Assembly (NCBI GenBank): GCA_900540685.1
Contig: UQGS01000024.1
Coordinates: 1 to 28,652, forward strand
Length of the DNA: 28,652 nucleotides
Source of the DNA: an uncultured Catenibacterium sp.
Lineage (GTDB): Bacteria; Bacillota_I; Bacilli_A; Erysipelotrichales; Coprobacillaceae
Direction: 5' to 3'
Part shown: piece after piece, positions 1-8,166 of the stretch
Position numbering within the stretch: position 1 is the stretch's first letter
Layout of the letters: each line of letters opens with the position of its first letter
The notes under the pieces: generated by a model
Told to the model about the DNA's origin: nothing
Database searches by the model: none
What the model saw: only the letters and a program-made list of their open reading frames with translations
Program-made: the position numbers and the translations under genes

Positions 1-49
1 ATGGTATTTTTGCTGAATAAGATAACCTAAAGCAACAATTTACTTAAAA
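1..49 (+). mobile_element. 3' end of an IS1595-like insertion sequence, cut by window edge
   Basis: The first 20 bases encode the last residues YGIFAE and a stop. These are the same C-terminal residues that end the transposase pseudogene near 10844. The bases that follow (21-49) closely match the stretch after that pseudogene and include a copy of its right inverted repeat (about 31-49). This is therefore the right end of another copy of the same element, in the same orientation; the rest lies outside the window. Confidence 0.8.
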
Positions 50-79
50 AGAGCGATTTTTTATTACATTCTGTTTAAA

Positions 80-232
80 ATGTCGTTTTATGTGATTATA
101 GGCCCATTTTATATTTTGTGGTGGATATTCAAAACGTTTATTAAATTAGTCTTTGGATTTATGTTTCAGATTGAAGTGTTCTTGGGAGTTTTCAATGCTA
201 AGCAAGCAATGAGAAGAAGAGGATGGTTTTAA
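80..232 (+). CDS. Small membrane protein, paralogue 1 (50 aa), possible toxin
   Basis: This 50-residue ORF has one hydrophobic segment (about residues 4-36, containing ILWWIFKTFIKLVFGF) and a basic tail ending RRRGW. It lines up without gaps over most of its length with the next ORF: both share a WW-I/F-K-I/L-VF core, an E-V-x-L motif, FN-x-K and an arginine-rich end. Such conservation between tandem copies argues that both are real genes. No clear ribosome binding site precedes the ATG, and the IS end lies only about 30 bases upstream, so expression may be disturbed or the start may differ. The function is not known. Its position before a Panacea antitoxin suggests a membrane-acting toxin (inference). 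Confidence 0.55.
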   Translation: MSFYVIIGPFYILWWIFKTFIKLVFGFMFQIEVFLGVFNAKQAMRRRGWF

Positions 233-330
233 TGGACTATGTGATGGATGAAAGGCTTGTGAACATAGTTTTGTAGCTAATACGACAGTTAAATGCATTA
301 TTCAAATTGATAAGAGAGGGGTTATCTAAA

Positions 331-477
331 ATGTTAAGGTTATTATGTTATCTTCTGTTCTTCCCACTATGGTTAATTTGGTGGTTTATTAAAATTGTTT
401 TCTATTTCATGGCCTGGCTTGAAGTTTGTTTGGTAAGTTTCAATGGTAAGAGAATAATTAGACGAAGAAGATGGTAA
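331..477 (+). CDS. Small membrane protein, paralogue 2 (48 aa), possible toxin
   Basis: This 48-residue ORF follows a good ribosome binding site (GAGAGGGG, about 9 bases before the ATG). The protein is mostly one transmembrane helix (about residues 3-33, with LWLIWWFIKIVFYF) and a short cytoplasmic-type tail ending IIRRRRW. It is a clear paralogue of the preceding ORF; matching features are the WW pair, the IK-x-VF core, L/I-E-V, S/V-FN-x-K and the triple or quadruple arginine before the final tryptophan. It ends 134 bases before the Panacea-domain gene. The family is not recognised. A single-pass basic peptide beside an antitoxin-type gene fits a membrane-depolarising toxin, but a small structural or regulatory membrane peptide is equally compatible with the sequence. 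Confidence 0.65.
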   Translation: MLRLLCYLLFFPLWLIWWFIKIVFYFMAWLEVCLVSFNGKRIIRRRRW

Positions 478-506
478 AATATTTTCTTCTAATATTTAGA
501 AATAGA

Positions 507-528
507 AGAGTGTGCGAATGCATGCTCT
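507..528 (+). terminator. Weak hairpin between small ORF and antitoxin gene
   Basis: AGAGTGTGC pairs with GCATGCTCT (7 of 9 Watson-Crick plus G-U) around a GAAT loop and is followed by TTTGCTT. This could be a partial terminator or an mRNA-stability stem separating the small membrane genes from the Panacea gene. Confidence 0.4.
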
Positions 529-611
529 TTGCTTATATTAGAGAGTGTTTGAGAAAATCATTGCCATTTGAAATATGTTCTATTATGGTTAGGAAAAGGA
601 GTGTATAAAGT

Positions 612-1097
612 ATGAGTTATGATGTTTTAGAAGTATGTCGTCATGTGATTAATTACAGCAATGAACAGGACTATGGTATTTCAAACTTAAAGCTACAAAA
701 AGTGCTTTATCTTATTCAGGCTTATTTTCTAATTGATAAAACAAAAAATATGCCTTGTTTTGATGATGAAATTGAAGCATGGGATTTTGGACCAGTTGTT
801 CCTTGTGCATATAATGAATATAAGCAGTATGCAAATGGAGATATTCCAACTATAGAATCATATTATTTGTTTGATATAGATAATATCTGGAATACGAAAA
901 GAGTAAAGTATAATGATGATGTTATTCTTGATGAAGATAAGAAACGTATTGATAGAGTAATAGATAGTTTTTCAGAATATACAGCTACTGATCTTGTTTC
1001 ATTAACACATAAACAATCTCCTTGGATAAACTCTTATGTTCCAAATCAGAATAATGAAATATCCATTGATGCAATAAAGAGATATTTTCAGGATTAA
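612..1097 (+). CDS. Panacea-domain (SocA/GepA-like, DUF4065) antitoxin
   Basis: This 161-residue protein shows the family's two hallmark blocks near the N-terminus: KLQKVLYLIQAYF (about residues 27-39) and EIEAWDFGPVVPCAYNEY (about 53-70). These are typical of the Panacea / phage-associated GepA / SocA antitoxin family. Panacea proteins neutralise very different toxins, and the toxin is normally the adjacent gene. Here no classical toxin lies beside it: the gene downstream is a convergent PTS regulator, and upstream are two tandem small membrane proteins. A strong ribosome binding site (AGGAAAAGGAG) precedes the ATG, and a terminator follows at 1143-1180. The family assignment is firm; the partner is inferred. 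Confidence 0.85.
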   Translation: MSYDVLEVCRHVINYSNEQDYGISNLKLQKVLYLIQAYFLIDKTKNMPCFDDEIEAWDFGPVVPCAYNEYKQYANGDIPTIESYYLFDIDNIWNTKRVKYNDDVILDEDKKRIDRVIDSFSEYTATDLVSLTHKQSPWINSYVPNQNNEISIDAIKRYFQD

Positions 1098-1142
1098 TGA
1101 GTTTTGGTTTGAATTATAGGTGAAATTAGTCAGATATCATAG

Positions 1143-1180
1143 AAGGGTTACTGGATGTTATGCATCCAGCAACCCTTTTT
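1143..1180 (+). terminator. Rho-independent terminator after Panacea gene
   Basis: AAGGGTT-A-CTGGATG pairs with CATCCAG-C-AACCCTT around a short loop and runs into TTTTT. The symmetric stem could also stop the convergent PTS regulator transcript. Confidence 0.85.
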
Positions 1181-1242
1181 AAGTGGAATATTAGGAGAAA
1201 ACTCTATCCTTCCTGTTTTTTATATCTAATTAATTGTATGGT

Positions 1243-3162
1243 TTATTGTATATGTTGTATAAGTGTTTTAATAAACTGATCATATGTCTTAGAACACATA
1301 ACTTCACGTTGAAATTTGGTGTTATTAACGAGTTCAATAAATACATCGTATAAGTGTTCCATGTTAAGACTATCTCCGTTTTTGATTGCTAGAAGGAATA
1401 CAATTCTAACAGTTTCATCACCATTCCATTTAAGCGGTTCATCTAATATAGCAACAGCAACTTTTGTTTGTTTTGCAAAAACGTTCAATGGATGTGGTAA
1501 TGCAAATACATCATTCATATTTGTATTAGAGAGTTCTTCACGTTTATAGACAGAATCAAGATAATCATCACCAATAATATCCTCATTGAGTAAAAGAGTA
1601 CTGAGTTCTTCTAACAATTCTTTTTTTGAGTTCACTTTTTTCTTGTGAACAAACAAAGAAGAGTCAAAGAATTTTTTGATTTTATCATATTTACTTTGAT
1701 CTATTGATGTGATTAAACGAGATACCATTTCAATATCCTGTTGATTAAGAGAGAAATCTACAGTAATTGTTGGGACATATGATTGATCTAAAGGGATTGT
1801 TGAAATAACACAATCTATCTCTTTAAAATCATTTTCTGTACAATTTAGATACTCAATAAGAGACAATCTTTTGACAACAGTCAGCTTATTCGCAAAGACA
1901 TTATGTAATCTTGCTTCCAACATACGTGCTGTTGCCTGTCCTGAACCACATACAAGATAAACGGCTTTTTTCTTGATAGAACCAGAGAAACACCTTTCTA
2001 TCGCTGCACCAATATGTAAAGCGATATATCCTATGTCATCTTCAGGGAAAGTAATAATATTAGAAGATTGGCTAAGGATAGTCTTTGATATTTCAAATGG
2101 TAGAGGGTAGTTTGTTTTAATGGTATTTAATAAAGGGTTTTTATTCTCTAAATGAAGTTCCATCATTGATATTGAAGTGCGGAAATGATAGAAAAGATCA
2201 GATCTTAGTATTTTGTCATCCCTTAAGTCAAAATTATATCCTTTGTAGATGCCTTCTAGGAAAGAATCAATAAGATTATGGATAGATTGATCATCTATAG
2301 AATTATTATTGTACTTAATATTAGAAATAAAATGAAGTGAAATATATTGTTTTTCACCACGAGTAATTGTTATGTCATAATAATTACTTAATGACTCACA
2401 TATCTCATTCATAATTTCCTCAATATTGTTGGGAATTTCTGTGTTATTCATAACACTAATGTAGTCATCATTAAGTATTCTGGAAATCATTAATGCAAAG
2501 TAAATAGTAAGATTTTTTAATTTATAATCATCTGTTTGAATTTCATGCTTATTGAAAACATTGATTAACAAAGAAACAATATAATTTACTTCAACATCGT
2601 TGTAGTAAATCTTTTCTCCTTTAGAAAATGCAGAAACAGTTGAATATTCATTTAACGGATATGTTTCATTCACGATACAATCTCGTTTATCAGATTCATT
2701 ACCGATGATTTTTATTCCAACACCAGGTCTTACAATGTATTCAAGATTATAGAGTGGTAGGCTTTTTTTGATTATTTTTATGTAATTAGAGAATGTGTTT
2801 TTTGAAACATAAACTAAGTCTGCAAGCTCATCAGTTGAAATATAATCGTGTGAATATAGCAGTTTGTTCAATATGAAACGTATTCTATCTTCACTGGAAT
2901 CAAGATCAATAGAATCAGATTCTTTAGATGTTATGCTATCTAGAAATGAATTGAACGTATCTTCATCATCAATTTCCAAATAATAGCCAGCTTTCCTTTT
3001 TAGCTGGACGCTTGCTCCCTGTAATTCATTGTTTAAATTATTGATATCGGTACGAATTGTACGCTCTGATACTTTGAATAAATCTGCTAGCTTTGCAGCA
3101 GTAGTGTAATCATTGCTACGTATATAGTTAAAAATATCTTCAATTCTTTTGTAATTAAACAT
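1243..3162 (-). CDS. BglG/MtlR-type PTS-controlled transcriptional activator (PRD regulator)
   Basis: This 639-residue multidomain regulator starts with a DeoR/HTH_11-like helix-turn-helix (about 1-60, SERTIRTDINNL) and a second, Mga-like HTH (about 90-150). Two PRD domains follow (about 185-290 and 295-395), with candidate phosphorylatable histidines H277, H326 and H383. Then come an EIIB-like domain with C405 in VYLVCGSGQAT and an EIIA-Fru-like domain with H557 in ALPHPLN. This is the layout of MtlR, LicR and ManR activators, whose activity is set by PTS phosphorylation. It is divergently transcribed from the EIIA gene across about 200 bases holding a palindrome, so it most likely activates the PTS/mannosidase operon. 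E. coli mng genes use an unrelated GntR-type regulator, so the control differs here. Confidence 0.9.
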   Translation of the reverse strand: MFNYKRIEDIFNYIRSNDYTTAAKLADLFKVSERTIRTDINNLNNELQGASVQLKRKAGYYLEIDDEDTFNSFLDSITSKESDSIDLDSSEDRIRFILNKLLYSHDYISTDELADLVYVSKNTFSNYIKIIKKSLPLYNLEYIVRPGVGIKIIGNESDKRDCIVNETYPLNEYSTVSAFSKGEKIYYNDVEVNYIVSLLINVFNKHEIQTDDYKLKNLTIYFALMISRILNDDYISVMNNTEIPNNIEEIMNEICESLSNYYDITITRGEKQYISLHFISNIKYNNNSIDDQSIHNLIDSFLEGIYKGYNFDLRDDKILRSDLFYHFRTSISMMELHLENKNPLLNTIKTNYPLPFEISKTILSQSSNIITFPEDDIGYIALHIGAAIERCFSGSIKKKAVYLVCGSGQATARMLEARLHNVFANKLTVVKRLSLIEYLNCTENDFKEIDCVISTIPLDQSYVPTITVDFSLNQQDIEMVSRLITSIDQSKYDKIKKFFDSSLFVHKKKVNSKKELLEELSTLLLNEDIIGDDYLDSVYKREELSNTNMNDVFALPHPLNVFAKQTKVAVAILDEPLKWNGDETVRIVFLLAIKNGDSLNMEHLYDVFIELVNNTKFQREVMCSKTYDQFIKTLIQHIQ

Positions 3163-3231
3163 GGTTATCCTCCTTTCTCTATCTTTATTATTAATATTAG
3201 CGACTTTTTAAAAATTGACAACCAAAACCAT

Positions 3232-3249
3232 TTCCACTTAAAAGTGGAA
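3232..3249. promoter_or_regulatory. Palindromic operator plus extra half-site, likely PRD regulator binding
   Basis: TTCCACTT-AA-AAGTGGAA is a perfect 8-bp inverted repeat. A third copy of the half-site AAGTGGAA lies at 3285-3292, just upstream of the -35 box of the PTS promoter. This is a typical position for an activator site in a divergent regulator/target region. Assignment to the regulator at 1243-3162 is inference. Confidence 0.6.
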
Positions 3250-3258
3250 GCGCTTATT
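3245..3258 (+). promoter_or_regulatory. Candidate cre (CcpA) site
   Basis: TGGAAGCGCTTATT overlaps the right arm of the palindrome. It keeps the TGnAAnCG core of catabolite-responsive elements but lacks the final CA, so it is a weak match. Carbon catabolite control of an accessory sugar PTS would be expected. Confidence 0.35.
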
Positions 3259-3302
3259 ATGATAACACTTACATTTCCTATTTGAAGTGGAAATTGCATA
3301 AA

Positions 3303-3331
3303 TTGAGAAATGGAAGAAGATTATTTATACT
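3303..3331 (+). promoter_or_regulatory. Sigma-A-type promoter of the PTS/mannosidase operon
   Basis: TTGAGA and TATACT are separated by 17 bases and lie just downstream of the operator half-site. The EIIA ATG follows, with AGAGAGG as ribosome binding site. Confidence 0.6.
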
Positions 3332-3359
3332 AGGTATTGTCGAAGAGAGGTGAACAGCA

Positions 3360-3821
3360 ATGAACGAATTACTAAACGAACAGACAACATTCCTGGATGT
3401 TGATGAGAAAGACAAAGATGGCATTCTTAAGTTTATCAGTCATAAAGCAAAACTGCTTGATATTACTGATGATGAAGATGCCTTATATCATGACTTTCTT
3501 GAAAGAGAAAAAGAATTCTCAACAGGATTACAAGATGGATTTGCAATCCCACATGCAAGAACAGATAACGTTAAGAAAGTAACAGTTATGTTCTTACGAA
3601 ATAAAAATGGTATTGATTGGCAGACTCTAGATGACAAGCCAGTTAAATATATTTTCGCATTACTAGTACCTAAGCAGAGTGCTGGTGATGTGCATTTGAA
3701 GATGATTTCTTCACTTGCAACAGCATTATTAGAAGATGAATTTAAAGATACAATTATTTCATCAAATGATAAGGCTGAATTAACACGTTATATTTTAAAA
3801 ATGATGGAGGAGGAAAATTAA
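3360..3821 (+). CDS. PTS fructose/mannitol-family EIIA component
   Basis: This 153-residue cytoplasmic EIIA protein accepts phosphate from HPr. The active histidine is H65 in GFAIPHARTDN, the standard PTS_EIIA_2 signature, preceded by the usual REKEFSTGL block at about 49-57. It is the first gene of a PTS operon and is followed after one base by EIIB, so the two are probably translationally coupled (AGGAGG of the EIIB site lies inside the EIIA end). In E. coli the comparable mannosyl-glycerate transporter MngA carries A, B and C domains on one chain; here they are separate proteins. The family is certain; the substrate is inferred from the GH38 gene downstream. Confidence 0.92.
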   Translation: MNELLNEQTTFLDVDEKDKDGILKFISHKAKLLDITDDEDALYHDFLEREKEFSTGLQDGFAIPHARTDNVKKVTVMFLRNKNGIDWQTLDDKPVKYIFALLVPKQSAGDVHLKMISSLATALLEDEFKDTIISSNDKAELTRYILKMMEEEN

Positions 3822-3822
3822 A

Positions 3823-4143
3823 ATGAAAGTTGTTGGTATTTCAGCTTGTCCAGCTGGTTTAGCTCATACTCCAATGGCTGCAAAAGCATTGGAAAAGGCT
3901 GGAAAGAAGATTGGTTTTGATGTCAAGATGGAACAGCAGGGTTCAATGGGGCAGGTTAATGCTATTACAAAAGAAGAAGCTCAGGCTGCTGACTTTGTAC
4001 TCATTGCATCTGATCAGCATATTGAAGGTATGGACCGTTTTGAAGGTAAACCAGTTATTCGTGTCAATATTACTACTTGTATTAAGGCACCTGAAGCAGT
4101 TTTAAAGAAATGTGCTAAAGCTGTTGAAGAAAAAAAGGGATAA
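3823..4143 (+). CDS. PTS fructose-family EIIB component
   Basis: This 106-residue phosphotransfer protein has the active cysteine C9 in the sequence ISACPAGLAHTPMAA, characteristic of fructose-type EIIB domains. It receives phosphate from EIIA (H65) and passes it to the sugar during transport by the EIIC protein encoded next. A gap of about 100 bases with two hairpins separates it from EIIC, which may allow different transcript stability or dosage of the soluble and membrane subunits. Confidence 0.92.
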   Translation: MKVVGISACPAGLAHTPMAAKALEKAGKKIGFDVKMEQQGSMGQVNAITKEEAQAADFVLIASDQHIEGMDRFEGKPVIRVNITTCIKAPEAVLKKCAKAVEEKKG

Positions 4144-4148
4144 AAAAA

Positions 4149-4177
4149 TTCATAGGCCTATTGCGGAGACCTATGAA
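4149..4177 (+). other. Intercistronic hairpin 1 between EIIB and EIIC
   Basis: TTCATAGG pairs perfectly with CCTATGAA around a 13-base loop. There is no T-run, so it is more likely an mRNA processing or stability element than a terminator. Confidence 0.55.
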
Positions 4178-4183
4178 TACATA

Positions 4184-4215
4184 CTATATAGTGAGTACGC
4201 ATTCTCATTATATAG
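4184..4215 (+). other. Intercistronic hairpin 2 between EIIB and EIIC
   Basis: CTATATAGTGAG pairs with CTCATTATATAG (11 of 12, the exception being G-U) around an 8-base loop. It is followed by AAAA rather than T, about 30 bases before the EIIC start. Confidence 0.55.
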
Positions 4216-4245
4216 CAAAAAATTTATATTGAGGAGAAAAAGTTT

Positions 4246-5346
4246 ATGAAAAAGTTTTTTAATGAAGCTAAAGGTCATATGATGACTGGTATCGGCTACA
4301 TGTTACCACTTATCATCGGTGCTTCTTTAGTTGTTGCAATTCCATTAATTATCGCATTATGTACTGGTGTACAGACCCTAGATCCATATGCTAAGGCAAC
4401 TGGATTCTATCATACTTTATGGCAGATTCAGCAAGTAGGTTGGGCTGGTATCGGTCTTGTTAATACAGTTCTTGCTGGTTTTATTGCTTACTCTATCGCT
4501 GAAAAGCCTGCTATCGGTGCTGGTTTAATCGGTGGTGCTATCGCTTCTAATTATCAGGAAGGTTTCTTAGGAGCTGTTATTGCTGGTTTCTTAGCTGGTT
4601 ACACTGTAAGATGGTGCAAAAAGACATTTAACTTACCTGAATCATTCCAGTCAATGATGCCATTAGTTATTTCACCATTCTTTGCTACAGCTGTTATTGC
4701 TCTTGTAATGGGTGTTATCTTAAATACTCCATTATCAATGTTAAATACTGCATTAATTTCTTGGATTCGTACTATGACAAAATCTGGTACTAATCAGGTT
4801 CTCTTAGCTATCATTTTAGGTGCTATGATTGGTTCTGATATGGGTGGACCTATCAACAAAGCTGCTTGGATGGCAGGTAACGTATTAATGGCAGAAAAAA
4901 TCTATCAGCCTAACGTTTATATTAACTGTGCAATTTGTATTCCACCACTAGCATATGCTATTTCTACTGTTATTAAGAGCAAATGCTATTCAGATTCTTT
5001 CAAAGATGCTGGTAAAGGTAACTGGGTAATGGGATTTGTTGGTATCACTGAAGGTGCTATCCCATTCACATTAGTAAAAGCGTCTCGTCTAGTTCCACTT
5101 AACATGATTGGTTGTGCATTAGGTGCTGCTGTAACATGTCTTTTAGGTGCTAAGGCTACTATTCCTCCAGTTGGTGGTATTTATGGTTTCATCACTATTG
5201 GTAGTGGATGGGCTTATTTAGTAGGTATGCTAGTAGGTGCATTATTCATTGCATTTGTTGCTCCATTACTTGCTAACTTCAACGTTGATCCAGATGCAGC
5301 AGACGAAACTATGACTGAAGACGACGTAGAAATTTCATTTGAATAA
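4246..5346 (+). CDS. PTS fructose-family EIIC permease
   Basis: This 366-residue, very hydrophobic polytopic membrane protein is the sugar channel of the PTS. It carries the conserved fructose-EIIC motifs GSDMGGPINKAAW (about residues 198-210) and GITEGAIPF (about 263-271), which contribute to substrate binding. The C-terminal acidic tail after about residue 350 is cytoplasmic in character. The codon use, rich in GCT/GGT, suggests a well-expressed gene. The ribosome binding site is GAGGAG, before an ATG at 4246. It is followed by a terminator-like hairpin and then the alpha-mannosidase gene, so the transported sugar is probably 2-O-alpha-mannosyl-glycerate or another alpha-mannoside (inference from context). 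Confidence 0.92.
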   Translation: MKKFFNEAKGHMMTGIGYMLPLIIGASLVVAIPLIIALCTGVQTLDPYAKATGFYHTLWQIQQVGWAGIGLVNTVLAGFIAYSIAEKPAIGAGLIGGAIASNYQEGFLGAVIAGFLAGYTVRWCKKTFNLPESFQSMMPLVISPFFATAVIALVMGVILNTPLSMLNTALISWIRTMTKSGTNQVLLAIILGAMIGSDMGGPINKAAWMAGNVLMAEKIYQPNVYINCAICIPPLAYAISTVIKSKCYSDSFKDAGKGNWVMGFVGITEGAIPFTLVKASRLVPLNMIGCALGAAVTCLLGAKATIPPVGGIYGFITIGSGWAYLVGMLVGALFIAFVAPLLANFNVDPDAADETMTEDDVEISFE

Positions 5347-5351
5347 AATTT

Positions 5352-5380
5352 AATAAAGAAGGCACTGCCTTCTTTATTTT
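5352..5380 (+). terminator. Terminator-like hairpin inside the operon, between EIIC and GH38
   Basis: AATAAAGAAGGC and GCCTTCTTTATT form a perfect 12-bp stem with an ACT loop and run into TTTTG. Only 15 bases separate it from the next start codon. Read-through would lower mannosidase expression relative to the PTS. Confidence 0.8.
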
Positions 5381-5395
5381 GTTAAGGAGAAGATT

Positions 5396-8116
5396 ATGGC
5401 AAAGAAAATTCATATTGTTCCACATTTTCATTGGGACCGTGAATGGTATTTCACAACATCACGTTCAAAAATATATCTAATGAAAGATTTAGGAGATGTA
5501 TTAGATACACTAGAAAAAGATCCTGAATTTAAATACTTCATGTTAGATGCACAAGGTTCATTATTAGATGACTATATTAAATGGAGACCAGAAGATGAGA
5601 ATAGAATTAAAAGATTAGTACAGGCTCATCGTCTTGTTATTGGACCATGGTATACACAGAGTGATTTAATGGTTATTTCAGCTGAATCAATTGTTCGTAA
5701 TATGTACTATGGCATGAAAACATGTCTTAAATATGGCCCATATATGAATGTTGGTTATGTACCAGATTCATTTGGTATGGCTGGAAATATGCCTCAGATC
5801 TATAATGCATTTGGAATTAAAGATACATTATTCTGGCGTGGTGTAACAAATGATATGGTTAAACATACAGACTATAACTGGCGTGGACATGATGGAAGTA
5901 CAGTATTTGTAACTCAGATTCCTCATGGATACTATATCGGTGGTAATATTCCTGAAGATGATGAAGATGCAAAGAAGTTCTGGAAAAATGAATGTTTAAT
6001 TAAAGCTGGAACTGGTGCAACAGACAATATTTATTTTCCAAATGGCTTCGATCAGGCTCCTATTAGAAGAAATCTTGTTGAATTAATAAAAAAACAGCAG
6101 GAAGCTGATCCGGAAAATACTTATGTTATTAGCTGTATTGAAGATTATATTAAAGATGTAAAAGCTGCACATCCTGAATTAGAAGAAGTAGAAGGAGAAT
6201 TGATTTTAGGTAAACACAGTCGTGTACATAAATCTATATTCTCATCTCGTTCTGATTTAAAAGCTTTAAATACAAAGCTTCAGAATTATGTGACTCATGT
6301 TTTAGAACCTTTAATGACAATGTCTTATTCTTTAGGTAATGAGTATCCACATGGTCCAATGGAGACTATCTGGAAATTATTATTTGAAAATGCAGCACAT
6401 GATTCAATTGGTTCATGTATTTCAGATACTGCCAATGAAGATGTTTATATGCGTTATAAACAGGTGAGAGATATCACAGATGCTTTGGTAGAATTACATA
6501 CAAGACTTATTGCGACTCGTATTAAAAATAATGCTGATATGACTATTACATTGTTCAATACCTTACCATTTGTCAGAGATGAAGTTGTAACAGCGAAAGT
6601 TTATCTTCCGGGTACAGATTTTGCTTTGAAAGATAATAAAGGCAATGATGTAAATTATACAATTCTAGAATCAAAAGATTTAACTGATTATGTTTTATCT
6701 CAGACAATTAAGTTAAATCCAAGCAAGAAGGTTTATACACCTGAAAGTGTTATTGAAGCAACTATTGCTATTGTTGCTAAAGACCTTCCAGCAATGGGAT
6801 ATGTTCAGTATACTTTAGATTTCTCTCATTCTTCTAAGCAGGAATTAAAAGAATCTTCAACAGTAGAAAATGAATTCTATTCTATTCATTTAGAAGAAGA
6901 TGGAACACTTACTATTGTCGATAAAGCAAATAACCATGTTTATAAGAATCAGGCAGTATTTGAAGAAAATGGTGATGGAGGAGATTCATTCAACTATTCA
7001 CCAGCACATCAGGACTTAATAACATATTCAAAGGATCATTTAGTAGACAGCAATATTCAGGCTTCTGAATTATATACTTTATTAAATGCAGAATATAAAT
7101 TACCAATTCCAAGTGATCTTGATGAACGTGCATTAGGTAAACGTTCAATTGAATTACCAGTTAAGATGTCTGTATCATTAAGAAAAGGGTCACCTGTTAT
7201 TGATTTTGATGTACATGTAGATAATGTTGGTAAATCACATCGTTTATGTGTTGTATTTGATGCTGATCTTGTTTCAAAAGTAAATATTGCGGATGAACAG
7301 TTTGGTGCTATTGAAAGAGAAAATGTTCATAAAAAAGAAATGGCTCTTTATAATGCGGCACTAGAAAGATCAAAAACAGTAAAAGAAGAAGTGAATAATG
7401 ACTTACCACTCAACTTCCAGCAGAGTGATACTACATGGCAGGAACCACCTATCTCTATTGAACCTACACAGAGCTTTGTAAGCTTAAGTAATAGTGAAAG
7501 AGGAATAGCATTAATTCCTCAGGGAGTACGTGAATATGAAGTGATTGATGATCATGCAATCCGTTTAACACTATTTAGAACTTACTCATTTATGGGTAAA
7601 GAAAATCTTATCTATCGTCCAGGACGTGCAAGTGGAGAACGTATTATTGAAACACGTGATGCTGAATTACAGAAACCACTTGATTTCTCATTTGGTTTCA
7701 CAACTTTTGCAGGTGATTTCAATAGTGCACATATCGCAAATACAGCAAAAGCATACAATACTCCAGTTGTTGCAAGAGAGTATTCAGAATTCTTAAATGG
7801 TAGATTAATCTTCTCTGAACCTGAAGTAGAAGGTACAAAAGAAGATAGTTATTCATTATTCTCTACAGAAAATAAATTAGTTGTAAGTGCAATTAAGAAA
7901 GCTGAAGATAAAGATGGATATATTATCAGACTTTATAATGGACAGTTCCATGAAGAAGAAAGTGATACATTAGTATTTACTCAAAATATTAAGAAAGCAT
8001 ATTATGTAGATTTAAAAGAAGAGTATGCAGATAATATTGAAGTAGTAGATAATACTATTCAAGTTAAGCCTCTTACGCATTGTAAGTTCACAACAATTTA
8101 TGTGGAAACAGAATAA
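5396..8116 (+). CDS. mngB: GH38 alpha-mannosidase, MngB-like
   Basis: This 906-residue cytoplasmic enzyme is predicted to hydrolyse the phosphorylated alpha-mannoside delivered by the PTS. The N-terminus PHFHWDREWYFTT (about 9-21) holds the GH38 zinc ligands H12 and D14. The catalytic nucleophile is D124 in YVPDSFGM, and the late metal-site histidine lies in NAAHDSIGSC. GPWYTQSD and SAESIVRN are also typical of MngB (mannosylglycerate hydrolase) rather than eukaryotic-type GH38. There is no signal peptide, consistent with an intracellular phospho-substrate. The beta-rich C-terminal half (from about residue 380) is the usual GH38 tail. The start has AAGGAGA as ribosome binding site. Confidence 0.9.
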   Translation: MAKKIHIVPHFHWDREWYFTTSRSKIYLMKDLGDVLDTLEKDPEFKYFMLDAQGSLLDDYIKWRPEDENRIKRLVQAHRLVIGPWYTQSDLMVISAESIVRNMYYGMKTCLKYGPYMNVGYVPDSFGMAGNMPQIYNAFGIKDTLFWRGVTNDMVKHTDYNWRGHDGSTVFVTQIPHGYYIGGNIPEDDEDAKKFWKNECLIKAGTGATDNIYFPNGFDQAPIRRNLVELIKKQQEADPENTYVISCIEDYIKDVKAAHPELEEVEGELILGKHSRVHKSIFSSRSDLKALNTKLQNYVTHVLEPLMTMSYSLGNEYPHGPMETIWKLLFENAAHDSIGSCISDTANEDVYMRYKQVRDITDALVELHTRLIATRIKNNADMTITLFNTLPFVRDEVVTAKVYLPGTDFALKDNKGNDVNYTILESKDLTDYVLSQTIKLNPSKKVYTPESVIEATIAIVAKDLPAMGYVQYTLDFSHSSKQELKESSTVENEFYSIHLEEDGTLTIVDKANNHVYKNQAVFEENGDGGDSFNYSPAHQDLITYSKDHLVDSNIQASELYTLLNAEYKLPIPSDLDERALGKRSIELPVKMSVSLRKGSPVIDFDVHVDNVGKSHRLCVVFDADLVSKVNIADEQFGAIERENVHKKEMALYNAALERSKTVKEEVNNDLPLNFQQSDTTWQEPPISIEPTQSFVSLSNSERGIALIPQGVREYEVIDDHAIRLTLFRTYSFMGKENLIYRPGRASGERIIETRDAELQKPLDFSFGFTTFAGDFNSAHIANTAKAYNTPVVAREYSEFLNGRLIFSEPEVEGTKEDSYSLFSTENKLVVSAIKKAEDKDGYIIRLYNGQFHEEESDTLVFTQNIKKAYYVDLKEEYADNIEVVDNTIQVKPLTHCKFTTIYVETE

Positions 8117-8121
8117 ATATG

Positions 8122-8159
8122 AACCCCAGGGATATTAATCCTTGGGGTGATTTCTTTTG
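8122..8159 (+). terminator. Terminator of the PTS/mannosidase operon
   Basis: CCCCAGGGA pairs with TCCTTGGGG (one G-U) around a TATTAA loop and is followed by TGATTTCTTTTG. Confidence 0.75.
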
Positions 8160-8166
8160 TGTCAAT

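Noticed and set aside
1316..1549. Plus-strand ORF of 77 codons inside the PRD regulator gene
   Set aside because: It is antisense to the well-supported regulator, with no ribosome binding site and no recognisable domain; a shadow frame.
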